From an uncultured Phenylobacterium sp. (GTDB lineage Bacteria > Pseudomonadota > Alphaproteobacteria > Caulobacterales > Caulobacteraceae), in NCBI GenBank assembly GCA_945952175.1, contig CAMFHW010000254.1:1-6500 (forward strand): a stretch of DNA of 6,500 nucleotides, read 5' to 3'. Made by a program: the position numbers and the translations under genes. Positions 1-5,732 of this stretch are shown piece by piece (position 1 is the stretch's first letter; each line of letters begins with the position of its first letter). Under the pieces are notes generated by a model. It had not been told where the DNA came from. It did not search any database and was given only the letters and a program-made list of their open reading frames with translations.

Positions 1-175
1 GGGCCAGGGTGTTCTTCACCACCTTCAGCGCCGCGCCTTCCTTACGGAGGCGGAGGCGAAGATCGGTCATTTCCGCAACGGTCAGACCCAGGTTGTGGGT
101 CACGACCACGGCGCCGGCGCCATCGAACACGCTTTTCAGCGCCTCGATCGACTCCTGCTTTTGAGCGCGGTCCAT
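1..175 (-). CDS. rplJ: 50S ribosomal protein L10, N-terminal part (runs off the left edge)
   Basis: Ribosomal protein L10 (uL10) anchors the L7/L12 stalk to 23S rRNA and, bound to L12, usually represses its own mRNA. The translation begins MDRAQKQESIEALKSVF and continues through GAGAVVVTHNLGLTVAEMTDLR and RLRKEGAALKVVKNTLA, the hallmark L10 N-terminus including the TVAEMTDLR and VVKNTLA segments. About 58 codons are visible; the full protein is normally about 170 residues. I chose the ATG at 175 rather than the in-frame ATG at 187: GGAG at 185-182 stands six bases before it, and known alphaproteobacterial L10 proteins begin MDRAQKQ. The usual downstream genes are rplL, rpoB and rpoC, outside this window. 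Known: family and role. Seen: the sequence match and the ribosome-binding site. Confidence 0.95.
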   Translation of the reverse strand, partial: MDRAQKQESIEALKSVFDGAGAVVVTHNLGLTVAEMTDLRLRLRKEGAALKVVKNTLA

Positions 176-300
176 TGCGGTCTCCATACTCAGGTCCGGC
201 CCCGGGACCATTCCCGAGACCGTAAGCAGCCCTGCGCGGGGAAACCCCACGTGTGGCCGCGCCTGTCCTGGTGAGAGAAGCCGCAGTCTCCACGCCCTGC
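176..300 (-). promoter_or_regulatory. Probable structured 5' leader of the rplJ mRNA (L10 leader-like)
   Basis: L10 operons are commonly autoregulated by L10-L12 binding a folded leader. This leader can form an outer helix GAGAC (290-286) with GTCTC (220-216), continued after an asymmetric gap (one base against five) by GCGGC (284-280) with GCTGC (230-226). Inside it GCGCGG (262-257) can pair with CCGCGC (239-234). Closer to the gene GGTCC (209-205) can pair with GGACC (198-194). GGTCTC (221-216) is also perfectly complementary to GAGACC (184-179), which contains most of the L10 ribosome-binding site, so two exclusive folds exist. The pairings are read by eye and no energies were computed. 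Assignment to the L10 leader family rests on position and foldability, not on a covariance match. Confidence 0.5.
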
Positions 301-350
301 GCCTTGGGCGCCTGGCCTTGGAAACCTCATCTTCCCGTCTCCCCACGATC

Positions 351-368
351 GAGGAAGGGCTCTTCCTC
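351..368. repeat. Perfect 7-bp inverted repeat in the rplJ upstream region
   Basis: GAGGAAG (351-357) and CTTCCTC (362-368) are perfectly complementary around a 4-base loop. On the minus strand the hairpin begins two bases after a CATAAT hexamer (376-371) that resembles a -10 box but has no convincing -35 partner. It could be the first hairpin of a long rplJ leader, a protein-binding palindrome, or a weak termination or pausing signal. No T-tract follows, so a simple intrinsic terminator is unlikely. Confidence 0.4.
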
Positions 369-417
369 GGATTATGGTCCCCGGTGACCCCGGAGCCCTC
401 GCAGTTCTTGGACAGGA

Positions 418-461
418 TCGGGGGCGAGCCCCGAACCCGCCTCCCCTTGGCGGAGGAGGCG
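418..461 (-). terminator. Two adjacent GC-rich hairpins downstream of the nucleotidyltransferase-like gene
   Basis: Reading on the minus strand after the stop at 505, the first hairpin pairs 461-455 with 444-438 (7 bp, 10-base loop) and the second pairs 434-429 with 423-418 (6 bp, 5-base loop). They lie 44-87 bases past the stop codon, where transcription from the upstream operon might be slowed or ended before rplJ. Neither is followed by a run of T, so this is at best a non-canonical or Rho-assisted terminator. Confidence 0.35.
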
Positions 462-479
462 AAACTCTAGAAGGCGCGG

Positions 480-508
480 CTCATACACGAAGCGCGGCGC
501 GAACTCAA
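480..508 (-). promoter_or_regulatory. Weak promoter candidate upstream of rplJ
   Basis: On the minus strand TTGAGT (508-503) is followed after 17 bases by TATGAG (485-480), each matching four of six positions of the sigma-70 consensus. The -35 overlaps the stop codon of the preceding gene. An rplJ operon needs a strong promoter, and if this is it the leader would be about 300 bases long. In GC-rich DNA such matches arise by chance, and the CATAAT at 376-371 is an alternative -10. Confidence 0.22.
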
Positions 509-969
509 CTGCTCGCGAGGAACGCCGCCTTCTCCAGGTCCTTCGGCCGCCCGAAGCTCCGCAGGATGCGTTCCTGGTCGGCCAGGCTCGGCACGGGCCA
601 GGCGCGGCCGGCGAAGCGCGCCGGCTGGAGATCGCGGATCTCCACGGGCCCCCAGGCACCATCCGGGCCGCGCAGCATCAGGCCGCCCATCACCTCGGCC
701 TTGCCGGGCGCGAAATCGTAGCGGGAGAACCTGGAGCGGAACGGGCCGTTCGGGTCCGGCGCATAGGCCGGATCGCGCCAGCCCGCCCAGGCGGCCTCCA
801 GCACCGCGGCGCCGGCCTCGGTGGTCAGGATATCCGCGTCGTCGCAGGCCGGCCAGGCGGCGCCCGCCACGATCAGCGCTCCGCTGCCGATCAGGCTCCA
901 GGGCTCGGCGAGCGCATCGAGCGCCGGCGCCAGCCGCAGGAGCAGGCTCTCCAGGTCCCTCGGGGTCAT
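505..969 (-). CDS. Small nucleotidyltransferase-like protein (AbiEii/MNT-type fold suspected)
   Basis: This predicted 154-residue soluble protein has the layout of a minimal nucleotidyltransferase: a helical start, then IGSGALIVAG (residues 27-36) and DDADILT (43-49), which resemble the GS...G and D-x-D motifs that bind NTP and metal (D44 and D46 as candidate ligands). The C-terminal part LADQERILRSFGRPKDLEKA (129-148) is like the tail of nucleotidyltransferases related to AbiEii, where G-R-P-K-D-L is common. The substrate is unknown. The start ATG at 969 has AGAGGGG directly abutting it, a closer spacing than usual. The gene begins 43 bp after the stop of the 661-residue protein on the same strand; that gap holds only a weak 5-bp hairpin (1009-1005 with 993-989), so co-transcription with the module is possible. 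It may equally be an unrelated gene. Fold assignment is moderate; function is open. Confidence 0.6.
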   Translation of the reverse strand: MTPRDLESLLLRLAPALDALAEPWSLIGSGALIVAGAAWPACDDADILTTEAGAAVLEAAWAGWRDPAYAPDPNGPFRSRFSRYDFAPGKAEVMGGLMLRGPDGAWGPVEIRDLQPARFAGRAWPVPSLADQERILRSFGRPKDLEKAAFLASS

Positions 970-1012
970 CCCCCTCTATCGCAGCCTGCGGGCGAAACGC
1001 ACAAGCCCGGCC

Positions 1013-2998
1013 CTAGCGCTCGCGGATCACCTTCGGCGCGTCCGCGATCGTCGCCAGGTCGAGCTCCAGCTCGACGCCGTCGCGTGGGATCCACGCCCCG
1101 GCCGTGAAGCCGCCCCAGGCCGTCACCGCGCGGCTCGCGACGCCGTCCCGGAACACCGCGCCCACGCGCGCCGGCTTGAAGCTGTCGTGCAGGAAGAACT
1201 CCGCCCGTTCCCCGTCCAGCCGCCCGTCCGGCCCCGCGATCTTCAACTCGATGCGAATCCAGTTGCGATTGCGGGTCTGGCTGAAGGTCGCCGACAGCCG
1301 ATAGCCGTCGCGCTCCGGCCGTCCTCCAAACCGCCCGTGGTTCGGATCGTCGGGGTCGGTCACGGGCAAACTCAGACCCGGTGGGTCGGTCCGGATATTG
1401 GGAGATTCCGCCGTCGGCGCGTCGTCGGACACGCCGTCGAGCTCGCTCAGCGCGTGGCTGAGCAGGGCCTGCAGTTCCACGGCCGGCGCGCCGAACAGGG
1501 TGGCGAGCTGGGCGCCTCGATCCAGCGTCTCGGCGGAGGCCGGCTGCGGCTCTGCGTTGACCAGCTCGGCGGCCCGCAGGGCCACGGCCTTGGTGTCCGG
1601 CGACAGGAGGTCAAGCGGATCGGCCGCGCGGTCGGAGGGGTTGGCCGCCGGCCCCGCGTCGGTCACCTCGCGCAGCTTGGCCGCGACCGCGTCGATCCCG
1701 GCCTCCAGTCCGCCAGGCTTGGCGGGCTGACCCGCCACCAGGTCGCCCTTGGCCTGGGCCGCGCGCCATGTCAGCCACGGCGCCGTCCCGCCGCCGCCAC
1801 GGCCGGCCGCCCGGAAGCCGACATCGGCCGGCACCGCCTTGGGATCCTGGGTGCTCCGGGCCACCGTCCAGCTCCAGGCGCATTCCAGCATCGGCGGGCT
1901 GGTCAGGGCGGGCGCTCGAAGATCGTCCCCCTGCCCGACCGCCTGCAACCGCCAGATCATCGCCGTCGCATCCGGCAGGGCGCCGCCAGGGAGGGCGCCG
2001 CGCAGCCATTCCGCGGCCCGGCCACGCCAGCGCGCAGCGAAGGCGGCCTGGTCTTCAGGCGCCTCGGGCCAGGCCTCGTCGAGGGCCGGCGAGGCGCCGA
2101 GATCGATCCGCGCCAGCACCATCGCGGCCGCGTAGAGCCGCAACAGCGGGTCGGCCTCGGGCCGGTCCAGCGCCGTGGCCAGGGCCTGGCCCAAGGAACT
2201 CCGCCCCGCCCCCAGGTCGTGGAGCAGGATCTCGGCCAGCCGGGCGGCCTCGGCGAGCTCGCCCGACGGCGCCTCGCGCGAGACGGAGGCCACGACGGTC
2301 CGGGACGGGTCGATCCCGTCTCGTCTTACGGTCTGGAAGCTGTCGCCCGCCGCCTCCAGGACCTGGCCGCTGCCCGCGCTCATGAACACCACCGTGCGCC
2401 GGTCGCGCAGCGCGGGCATGGTCTGATCCAAGGTCTCGCCGGTGAGCGCCTCATAGCGCAGGCGGTAGAGGCCGGGCCGGACATGGTAGAGCCGGCAGGC
2501 GTAGCCGTCTTGCATCTGGTCCTGCAGGGCGGCGGCGGCGAGGCCGTCGGAACGCATCGATCGGTCGTCGTGGTCCAGCAGCCTCAGGCCGGCGCTCAGG
2601 TCCAGCTTCTGGCCCAGCGAATCGGCGCGGATGATCACCGCGATCTCCGAGCCGTAGTCGCGCTCCGATGGCCGGCTCAGCTCCTCCACGACCTTGGCGA
2701 CGCCGCTCTCGCCAGTGGCCGATCCCGCCGCCAGCGCTTCCATCGGGCCGGGGGTCGGGTCGGGCCGCACCACCAGTGGCTCTTCGATCGGCAACAGCCG
2801 GACCAGCTTCTGGGACACCTGGCCGCCGGACGTCCAGTCGACCATGTAGATGCCTTCGGCGAGGCTCAGCTTCAACTCGTCGGTGCCCGTCCCCACCACG
2901 CGGTAGTCCGTGTCCACCACCTTGATCTCGACGCCGGGCTCGCCATAGGCCACCAGCGTCGCCGTGCCGCGCGGGGTGTTGGCGTCAGAGGCTGACAT
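1013..2998 (-). CDS. 661-residue protein with N-terminal beta units and a C-terminal YEATS-like domain
   Basis: Not a named protein I recognise, but several regions can be read. Residues 12-77 and about 118-206 each look like small beta-sandwich (PEGA-like) units, with related cores AEGIYMVDW (47-55) and RPGLYRLRY (174-182). Residues about 245-350 are helix-rich, and 395-560 are Ala/Pro/Asp-rich and probably a flexible linker. Residues 561-655 match the YEATS pattern: NWIRIEL (579-585), then FFLHDSF (601-607), then AWGGF (627-631), comparable to the human AF9 elements DWMVFV, LLHESF and GYAGF. No signal peptide or membrane segment is evident, so it is likely cytosolic. The ATG at 2998 lies inside the caspase gene (14-bp overlap), with GGGACC shortly upstream, so translation is probably coupled. 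Known: YEATS domains bind acylated lysines in eukaryotes, and prokaryotic relatives (pYEATS) are reported in predicted conflict systems. Inferred: it is the sensor or adaptor of the caspase module. Confidence 0.85.
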   Translation of the reverse strand: MSASDANTPRGTATLVAYGEPGVEIKVVDTDYRVVGTGTDELKLSLAEGIYMVDWTSGGQVSQKLVRLLPIEEPLVVRPDPTPGPMEALAAGSATGESGVAKVVEELSRPSERDYGSEIAVIIRADSLGQKLDLSAGLRLLDHDDRSMRSDGLAAAALQDQMQDGYACRLYHVRPGLYRLRYEALTGETLDQTMPALRDRRTVVFMSAGSGQVLEAAGDSFQTVRRDGIDPSRTVVASVSREAPSGELAEAARLAEILLHDLGAGRSSLGQALATALDRPEADPLLRLYAAAMVLARIDLGASPALDEAWPEAPEDQAAFAARWRGRAAEWLRGALPGGALPDATAMIWRLQAVGQGDDLRAPALTSPPMLECAWSWTVARSTQDPKAVPADVGFRAAGRGGGGTAPWLTWRAAQAKGDLVAGQPAKPGGLEAGIDAVAAKLREVTDAGPAANPSDRAADPLDLLSPDTKAVALRAAELVNAEPQPASAETLDRGAQLATLFGAPAVELQALLSHALSELDGVSDDAPTAESPNIRTDPPGLSLPVTDPDDPNHGRFGGRPERDGYRLSATFSQTRNRNWIRIELKIAGPDGRLDGERAEFFLHDSFKPARVGAVFRDGVASRAVTAWGGFTAGAWIPRDGVELELDLATIADAPKVIRER

Positions 2999-4124
2999 AG
3001 GTCGGTCCCGGGCCTGGATGCTTGAACGCGGTGGACGACTGCGTCGCGGCGACGTCCAGAGAATAGAAGCGCTCGACGGCCACCGTGACCCTCGCGCCCT
3101 CCGGACCCGCCTTCAGCGGAGCGCCGATCGCCGCGCCCTTGTCGTCCGCCAATTGAACCAACGTGCCTACGGGCAAGGTTCCGAAGTCGATGATGACGTC
3201 GGCCAGGATCAGGGGTGTCGGAATCTCGGGCCCGGCGACCAGGGTGGGCAGAGGTTCATTGGGATTGCCGGAGAAGCTCGCCTTCTGCTCGTTGGGCGCG
3301 CAGGCGGCGGGCAGGTTGTCGCGCACATAGAGCCTCAGACTCTCCAGGGACAGCGCCTGGGTCGCGGGATCCCGCACCGTGCGCAGGCCGCGCATCAGGG
3401 TCTGCGAAAAGGCGCCGCGCACCGGCGGCCCGACCGTTTCGAACGCCGCCTTGTCCTTCTGGGCCGCGGCGCCGACGCCCCAGGTCGGACTGGGCAGCTG
3501 GCGGCTGTTGGCCGAGCCGATCACCGGCGCGGGCATATTCAGCTTGGTCAGGCTGATCCGGCAGCAGTCGAGGAACATGAACACCTCGTCGAAGCCGTTG
3601 TTCAGCAGCGCGCGCTTGAAATCCTCGCAGGGGATCAACCCCATCACTGTCTGGGCCTGGGGCCGGAAGTCGCCGAGCACGAAGCAGGTCTGGGTGTCCA
3701 TGGTCGACCCGGTGACGTTGCTTTGCACCCCGTGCCCCGCGAAGAACACGTAGCAGCGGCGCGGCTCGGTGTCGGTGGGATCGGCGAAGCGGTCGGCGGC
3801 GGCCTGGGCTGCGGTCCGCAGCGCGGTCTCCACGACGTTCTTTTCCTTGGGCGCGCGGCCGAAGTCGGCGGCCATGCCGTCGTCGTCGATATCCCACCAG
3901 CCGTTGGCCGGATCGCGCGCCAGGAAGTTGACGATCGACTGAGGCTTCCCCGTCGGCGCGGGATGGGTCCAGAAATAGAGTCTGGAGGGGTCGACTGCGC
4001 CGCCGTCCGGATGCAGCGCCCAGTCGGCGAAGTCCACCGCGTCGGCCACCGCCCCCTTCAGCCCGGTCTGCCCCGCCCGGGGCGGATAGTCGTTGATCCC
4101 GATGACGATCGCCCACGATTTCAT
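2985..4124 (-). CDS. Caspase-like (peptidase family C14) protease
   Basis: This predicted 379-residue cysteine protease has the caspase-fold order: first strand SWAIVIGINDY (3-13), the helix with LKGAVADAVDFADW (22-35), the catalytic-His strand YVFFAGHG (125-132, His131) and the catalytic-Cys strand FMFLDCCR (182-189, Cys188 by alignment to the DxCHSG motif). A p10-like segment RGAFSQTLMRGL (236-247) follows. After DCC the sequence is RIS rather than the common HSG. An acidic stretch, DIDDDG (78-83), could be a metal loop. Residues about 305-370 form a separate small beta domain. The start is the ATG at 4124, just after the hydrolase stop; the open frame extends 120 codons further upstream, but that part is Arg-rich shadow of the hydrolase gene. 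No signal peptide, so it is probably cytosolic. Known: bacterial C14 peptidases often act in regulated proteolysis or suicide defence. Its substrate is unknown; the two partner proteins are candidates. Confidence 0.9.
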   Translation of the reverse strand: MKSWAIVIGINDYPPRAGQTGLKGAVADAVDFADWALHPDGGAVDPSRLYFWTHPAPTGKPQSIVNFLARDPANGWWDIDDDGMAADFGRAPKEKNVVETALRTAAQAAADRFADPTDTEPRRCYVFFAGHGVQSNVTGSTMDTQTCFVLGDFRPQAQTVMGLIPCEDFKRALLNNGFDEVFMFLDCCRISLTKLNMPAPVIGSANSRQLPSPTWGVGAAAQKDKAAFETVGPPVRGAFSQTLMRGLRTVRDPATQALSLESLRLYVRDNLPAACAPNEQKASFSGNPNEPLPTLVAGPEIPTPLILADVIIDFGTLPVGTLVQLADDKGAAIGAPLKAGPEGARVTVAVERFYSLDVAATQSSTAFKHPGPGPTYVSL

Positions 4125-4129
4125 CGCGC

Positions 4130-5635
4130 TCAGACCAGGAACTTTCCGACGCTCGCGAGCGTGACGGGCTCGCTGTCGAAGCCGCCGTGACTGTCGGCCA
4201 TCGTCAGTCCCGGCGCTGGCGAATAGACGATGTCGTGGCCGGGCTGCTGGAAGAAGGCCGCGATCTTCTGACCGGCCGCGGATTCCACCGGATCGTTCGG
4301 CCAGCTGGCGCCGGCGAAGCGCTGCATCCCCACCAGCGGCGCGTCCACGAACGCGTCGGCGGCGCGGTTCTCGAACAGGCCCGAGACCAGGTAGAGCAGC
4401 GAGCTCGGATAGATGTAGCCCTTGTCGTGGCCCAGCACCGCGTCCTTGCGCTCGAGCTCGTCGTCCATGGTGAACATCCGGCACAGGCGCACATGGTCGG
4501 CGGCCGCGTCCAGGGCCTCGGCGAACAGGTCGGTGCGCACGGCGGGGGCCAGCAGGATGAGATCCAGTGTGATCGCCCTGTTTCGGGCCTTGATGGCCTT
4601 CAGCAGGTGCGAGGCCCAGATGGAGCCGGCGCTATGGGCCGTCACCACCACATGGACCGGCCCCTTGTCGGGAATAGCGTCCAGCAGGGTCAGGCCGAAC
4701 CCGCCGGTCGCAAAGTGGTCGCCGGCGTCCTTGACCATCATCCCCCAGATCGTTGCGCCCAGCAGGTCGCCATAAAGCTCGCGGGCCACTTCCTCGACCA
4801 CCGTCGCGTGGACGCCATGGTCCCGATGGTTGCGAAACCTTTTGAAGCAGCGGAAGGCGATCAGGCCGGCGTGCTTCAGCAGGAAGGCCGCCACACCCAC
4901 CGGGCCGGTCCGGGCGCCGCGGCCCGTCGGCTTCAGGGCCTCGATCGGCGTGCGGACGCTCGCGCTCAACCGCCTATAGGACGCCTCCCCTCTCGCCCGG
5001 TCGCCGGCCGGGAGCGGCGCGCGTCCCGGGACGGCGGCGTTGACGACCGCGTCGATATCTCCCGCCGCCGTGTTGAAGTCGTCGTCCTGGGTCAGCAGGT
5101 CCTGGAACTCGAGGGCCAGGGCGGCGTCATCGGCCTCCACGATCACCGGCCCCCGCCCCCCGGGCGCGGCCGCCTCCACCGCCTCGTCCAGGCCGGCGAA
5201 CGGCGCACGCCGGTCGCCTTGCCCGCTCAGCGCCAGCGCCACCTGCTGCTCGGTCAGGTTGGCCTGCGCGGCGGCGGAGCGTCCCACGGCGCCCGGCGCG
5301 CCCAGCTTGCCGGCGACGAACCACAGCAGCTTGCGGACCACCGTCTTGTACAGGCGGTCGTTCGTGGCCAGGTCGATCCAGTTGGTCTTCAGGGTCTCGA
5401 AGGCCCCGGTCCGCCAGACCACATAGGCCTGGGTCCATGCCGGCGAGAGGCCCCAGCCCTGAGGCGGCGGACCGGCCAGCCGCGCGGCGATGGCGCGGCC
5501 CGCGGCGTCGTCCACCAGGCCGCCATGCAGGTGCAGCAGCAGCTTGCCGTCAGGCTGGGCCAGGCTGTGCTTCAGGGCGTCGACCAGGCCCTTCTGGCCT
5601 TTGTCCAGCTTCCCATTGGTCGTCGCGAAGATCAT
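4130..5635 (-). CDS. Alpha/beta-hydrolase (lipase/esterase-like), first gene of the caspase module
   Basis: This predicted 501-residue protein has alpha/beta-hydrolase hallmarks. LLLHLHGGL (32-40) fits the first core strand and oxyanion-hole HGG. VHVVVTAHSAGS fits the nucleophile elbow, with Ser335 in A-x-S-x-G in place of the usual G-x-S-x-G. LDLILLAPA follows as the next strand, TMDDE offers an acid (Asp391 or Asp392), and DSHGGF places His483 as the catalytic base. Between the first strand and the elbow lie nearly 300 residues, including an Ala/Gly/Asp-rich stretch (about 115-260), so a large insertion or lid is likely. No signal peptide is seen. I chose the ATG at 5635, preceded by GAGGGTGGA; a TTG start at 5677 would add 14 residues but lacks a ribosome-binding site and would lie upstream of the likely transcript start. 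The substrate (lipid, ester or peptide) cannot be read. As the first gene of the operon it may be the effector that the caspase controls; that is inference. Confidence 0.85.
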   Translation of the reverse strand: MIFATTNGKLDKGQKGLVDALKHSLAQPDGKLLLHLHGGLVDDAAGRAIAARLAGPPPQGWGLSPAWTQAYVVWRTGAFETLKTNWIDLATNDRLYKTVVRKLLWFVAGKLGAPGAVGRSAAAQANLTEQQVALALSGQGDRRAPFAGLDEAVEAAAPGGRGPVIVEADDAALALEFQDLLTQDDDFNTAAGDIDAVVNAAVPGRAPLPAGDRARGEASYRRLSASVRTPIEALKPTGRGARTGPVGVAAFLLKHAGLIAFRCFKRFRNHRDHGVHATVVEEVARELYGDLLGATIWGMMVKDAGDHFATGGFGLTLLDAIPDKGPVHVVVTAHSAGSIWASHLLKAIKARNRAITLDLILLAPAVRTDLFAEALDAAADHVRLCRMFTMDDELERKDAVLGHDKGYIYPSSLLYLVSGLFENRAADAFVDAPLVGMQRFAGASWPNDPVESAAGQKIAAFFQQPGHDIVYSPAPGLTMADSHGGFDSEPVTLASVGKFLV

Positions 5636-5660
5636 TCCACCCTCTGACACCGCCGGCCAA
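5636..5660 (-). promoter_or_regulatory. Short untranslated leader and ribosome-binding site of the hydrolase gene
   Basis: The sequence directly before the ATG at 5635 reads CAGAGGGTGGA, a purine-rich stretch able to pair with the 16S rRNA tail. It supports the ATG at 5635 over the upstream TTG. With the promoter at 5688-5661, the leader would be about 20 bases long. Confidence 0.5.
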
Positions 5661-5688
5661 GCTAGCCACGGTCTCAAAGAGTTGTCTA
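5661..5688 (-). promoter_or_regulatory. Candidate promoter of the hydrolase-caspase-YEATS operon
   Basis: On the minus strand TAGACA (5688-5683), five of six matches to TTGACA, is followed after 16 bases by GCTAGC (5666-5661), which fits the Caulobacter housekeeping -10 pattern beginning GCTA. Transcription would start near 5654. It lies in the 97-bp gap between the enoyl-CoA hydratase stop and the hydrolase start, the only non-coding room upstream of the module. No operator palindrome is evident beside it. Confidence 0.45.
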
Positions 5689-5732
5689 TCGGAAGCGCTC
5701 ACCCGACACGTGCAACGACCATCTTGCTCGCG

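Noticed and set aside
246..256. CACGTG-like palindromes at about 248-253 and 5707-5712 as a shared operator
   Set aside because: The two sites share only the six-base core plus little else, one lies inside the proposed leader hairpin, and such short palindromes are common by chance.
42..293. Minus-strand 83-codon frame overlapping the rplJ start
   Set aside because: Different frame from L10, Arg/Gly-rich and motif-free; a shadow of rplJ and its leader.
821..2995. Long plus-strand open frame (724 codons) opposite the YEATS-protein gene
   Set aside because: Composition is Arg/Gly/Gln/His-rich with no recognisable motifs, and it lies antisense to a gene with clear domains, operon overlap and a ribosome-binding site. 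In GC-rich genomes the antisense frame often stays open.
2964..4190. Plus-strand open frame (408 codons) opposite the caspase gene
   Set aside because: Antisense shadow; the opposite strand holds the intact caspase motifs, while this frame shows only low-information Arg/Gly/His-rich sequence.
4125..4484. N-terminal extension of the caspase by 120 codons
   Set aside because: It is an out-of-frame reading of the hydrolase C-terminus, Arg-rich and motif-free. The true caspase core strand begins three residues after the ATG at 4124.
4187..5647. Plus-strand open frame (486 codons) opposite the hydrolase gene
   Set aside because: Antisense shadow of the hydrolase with no domain signature and composition typical of a complementary frame.
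5636..5677. TTG start adding 14 residues to the hydrolase
   Set aside because: No ribosome-binding site precedes it and the candidate -10 box lies within it. The ATG at 5635 has a good purine-rich site and starts a conserved-looking MIFATTNGKLD.
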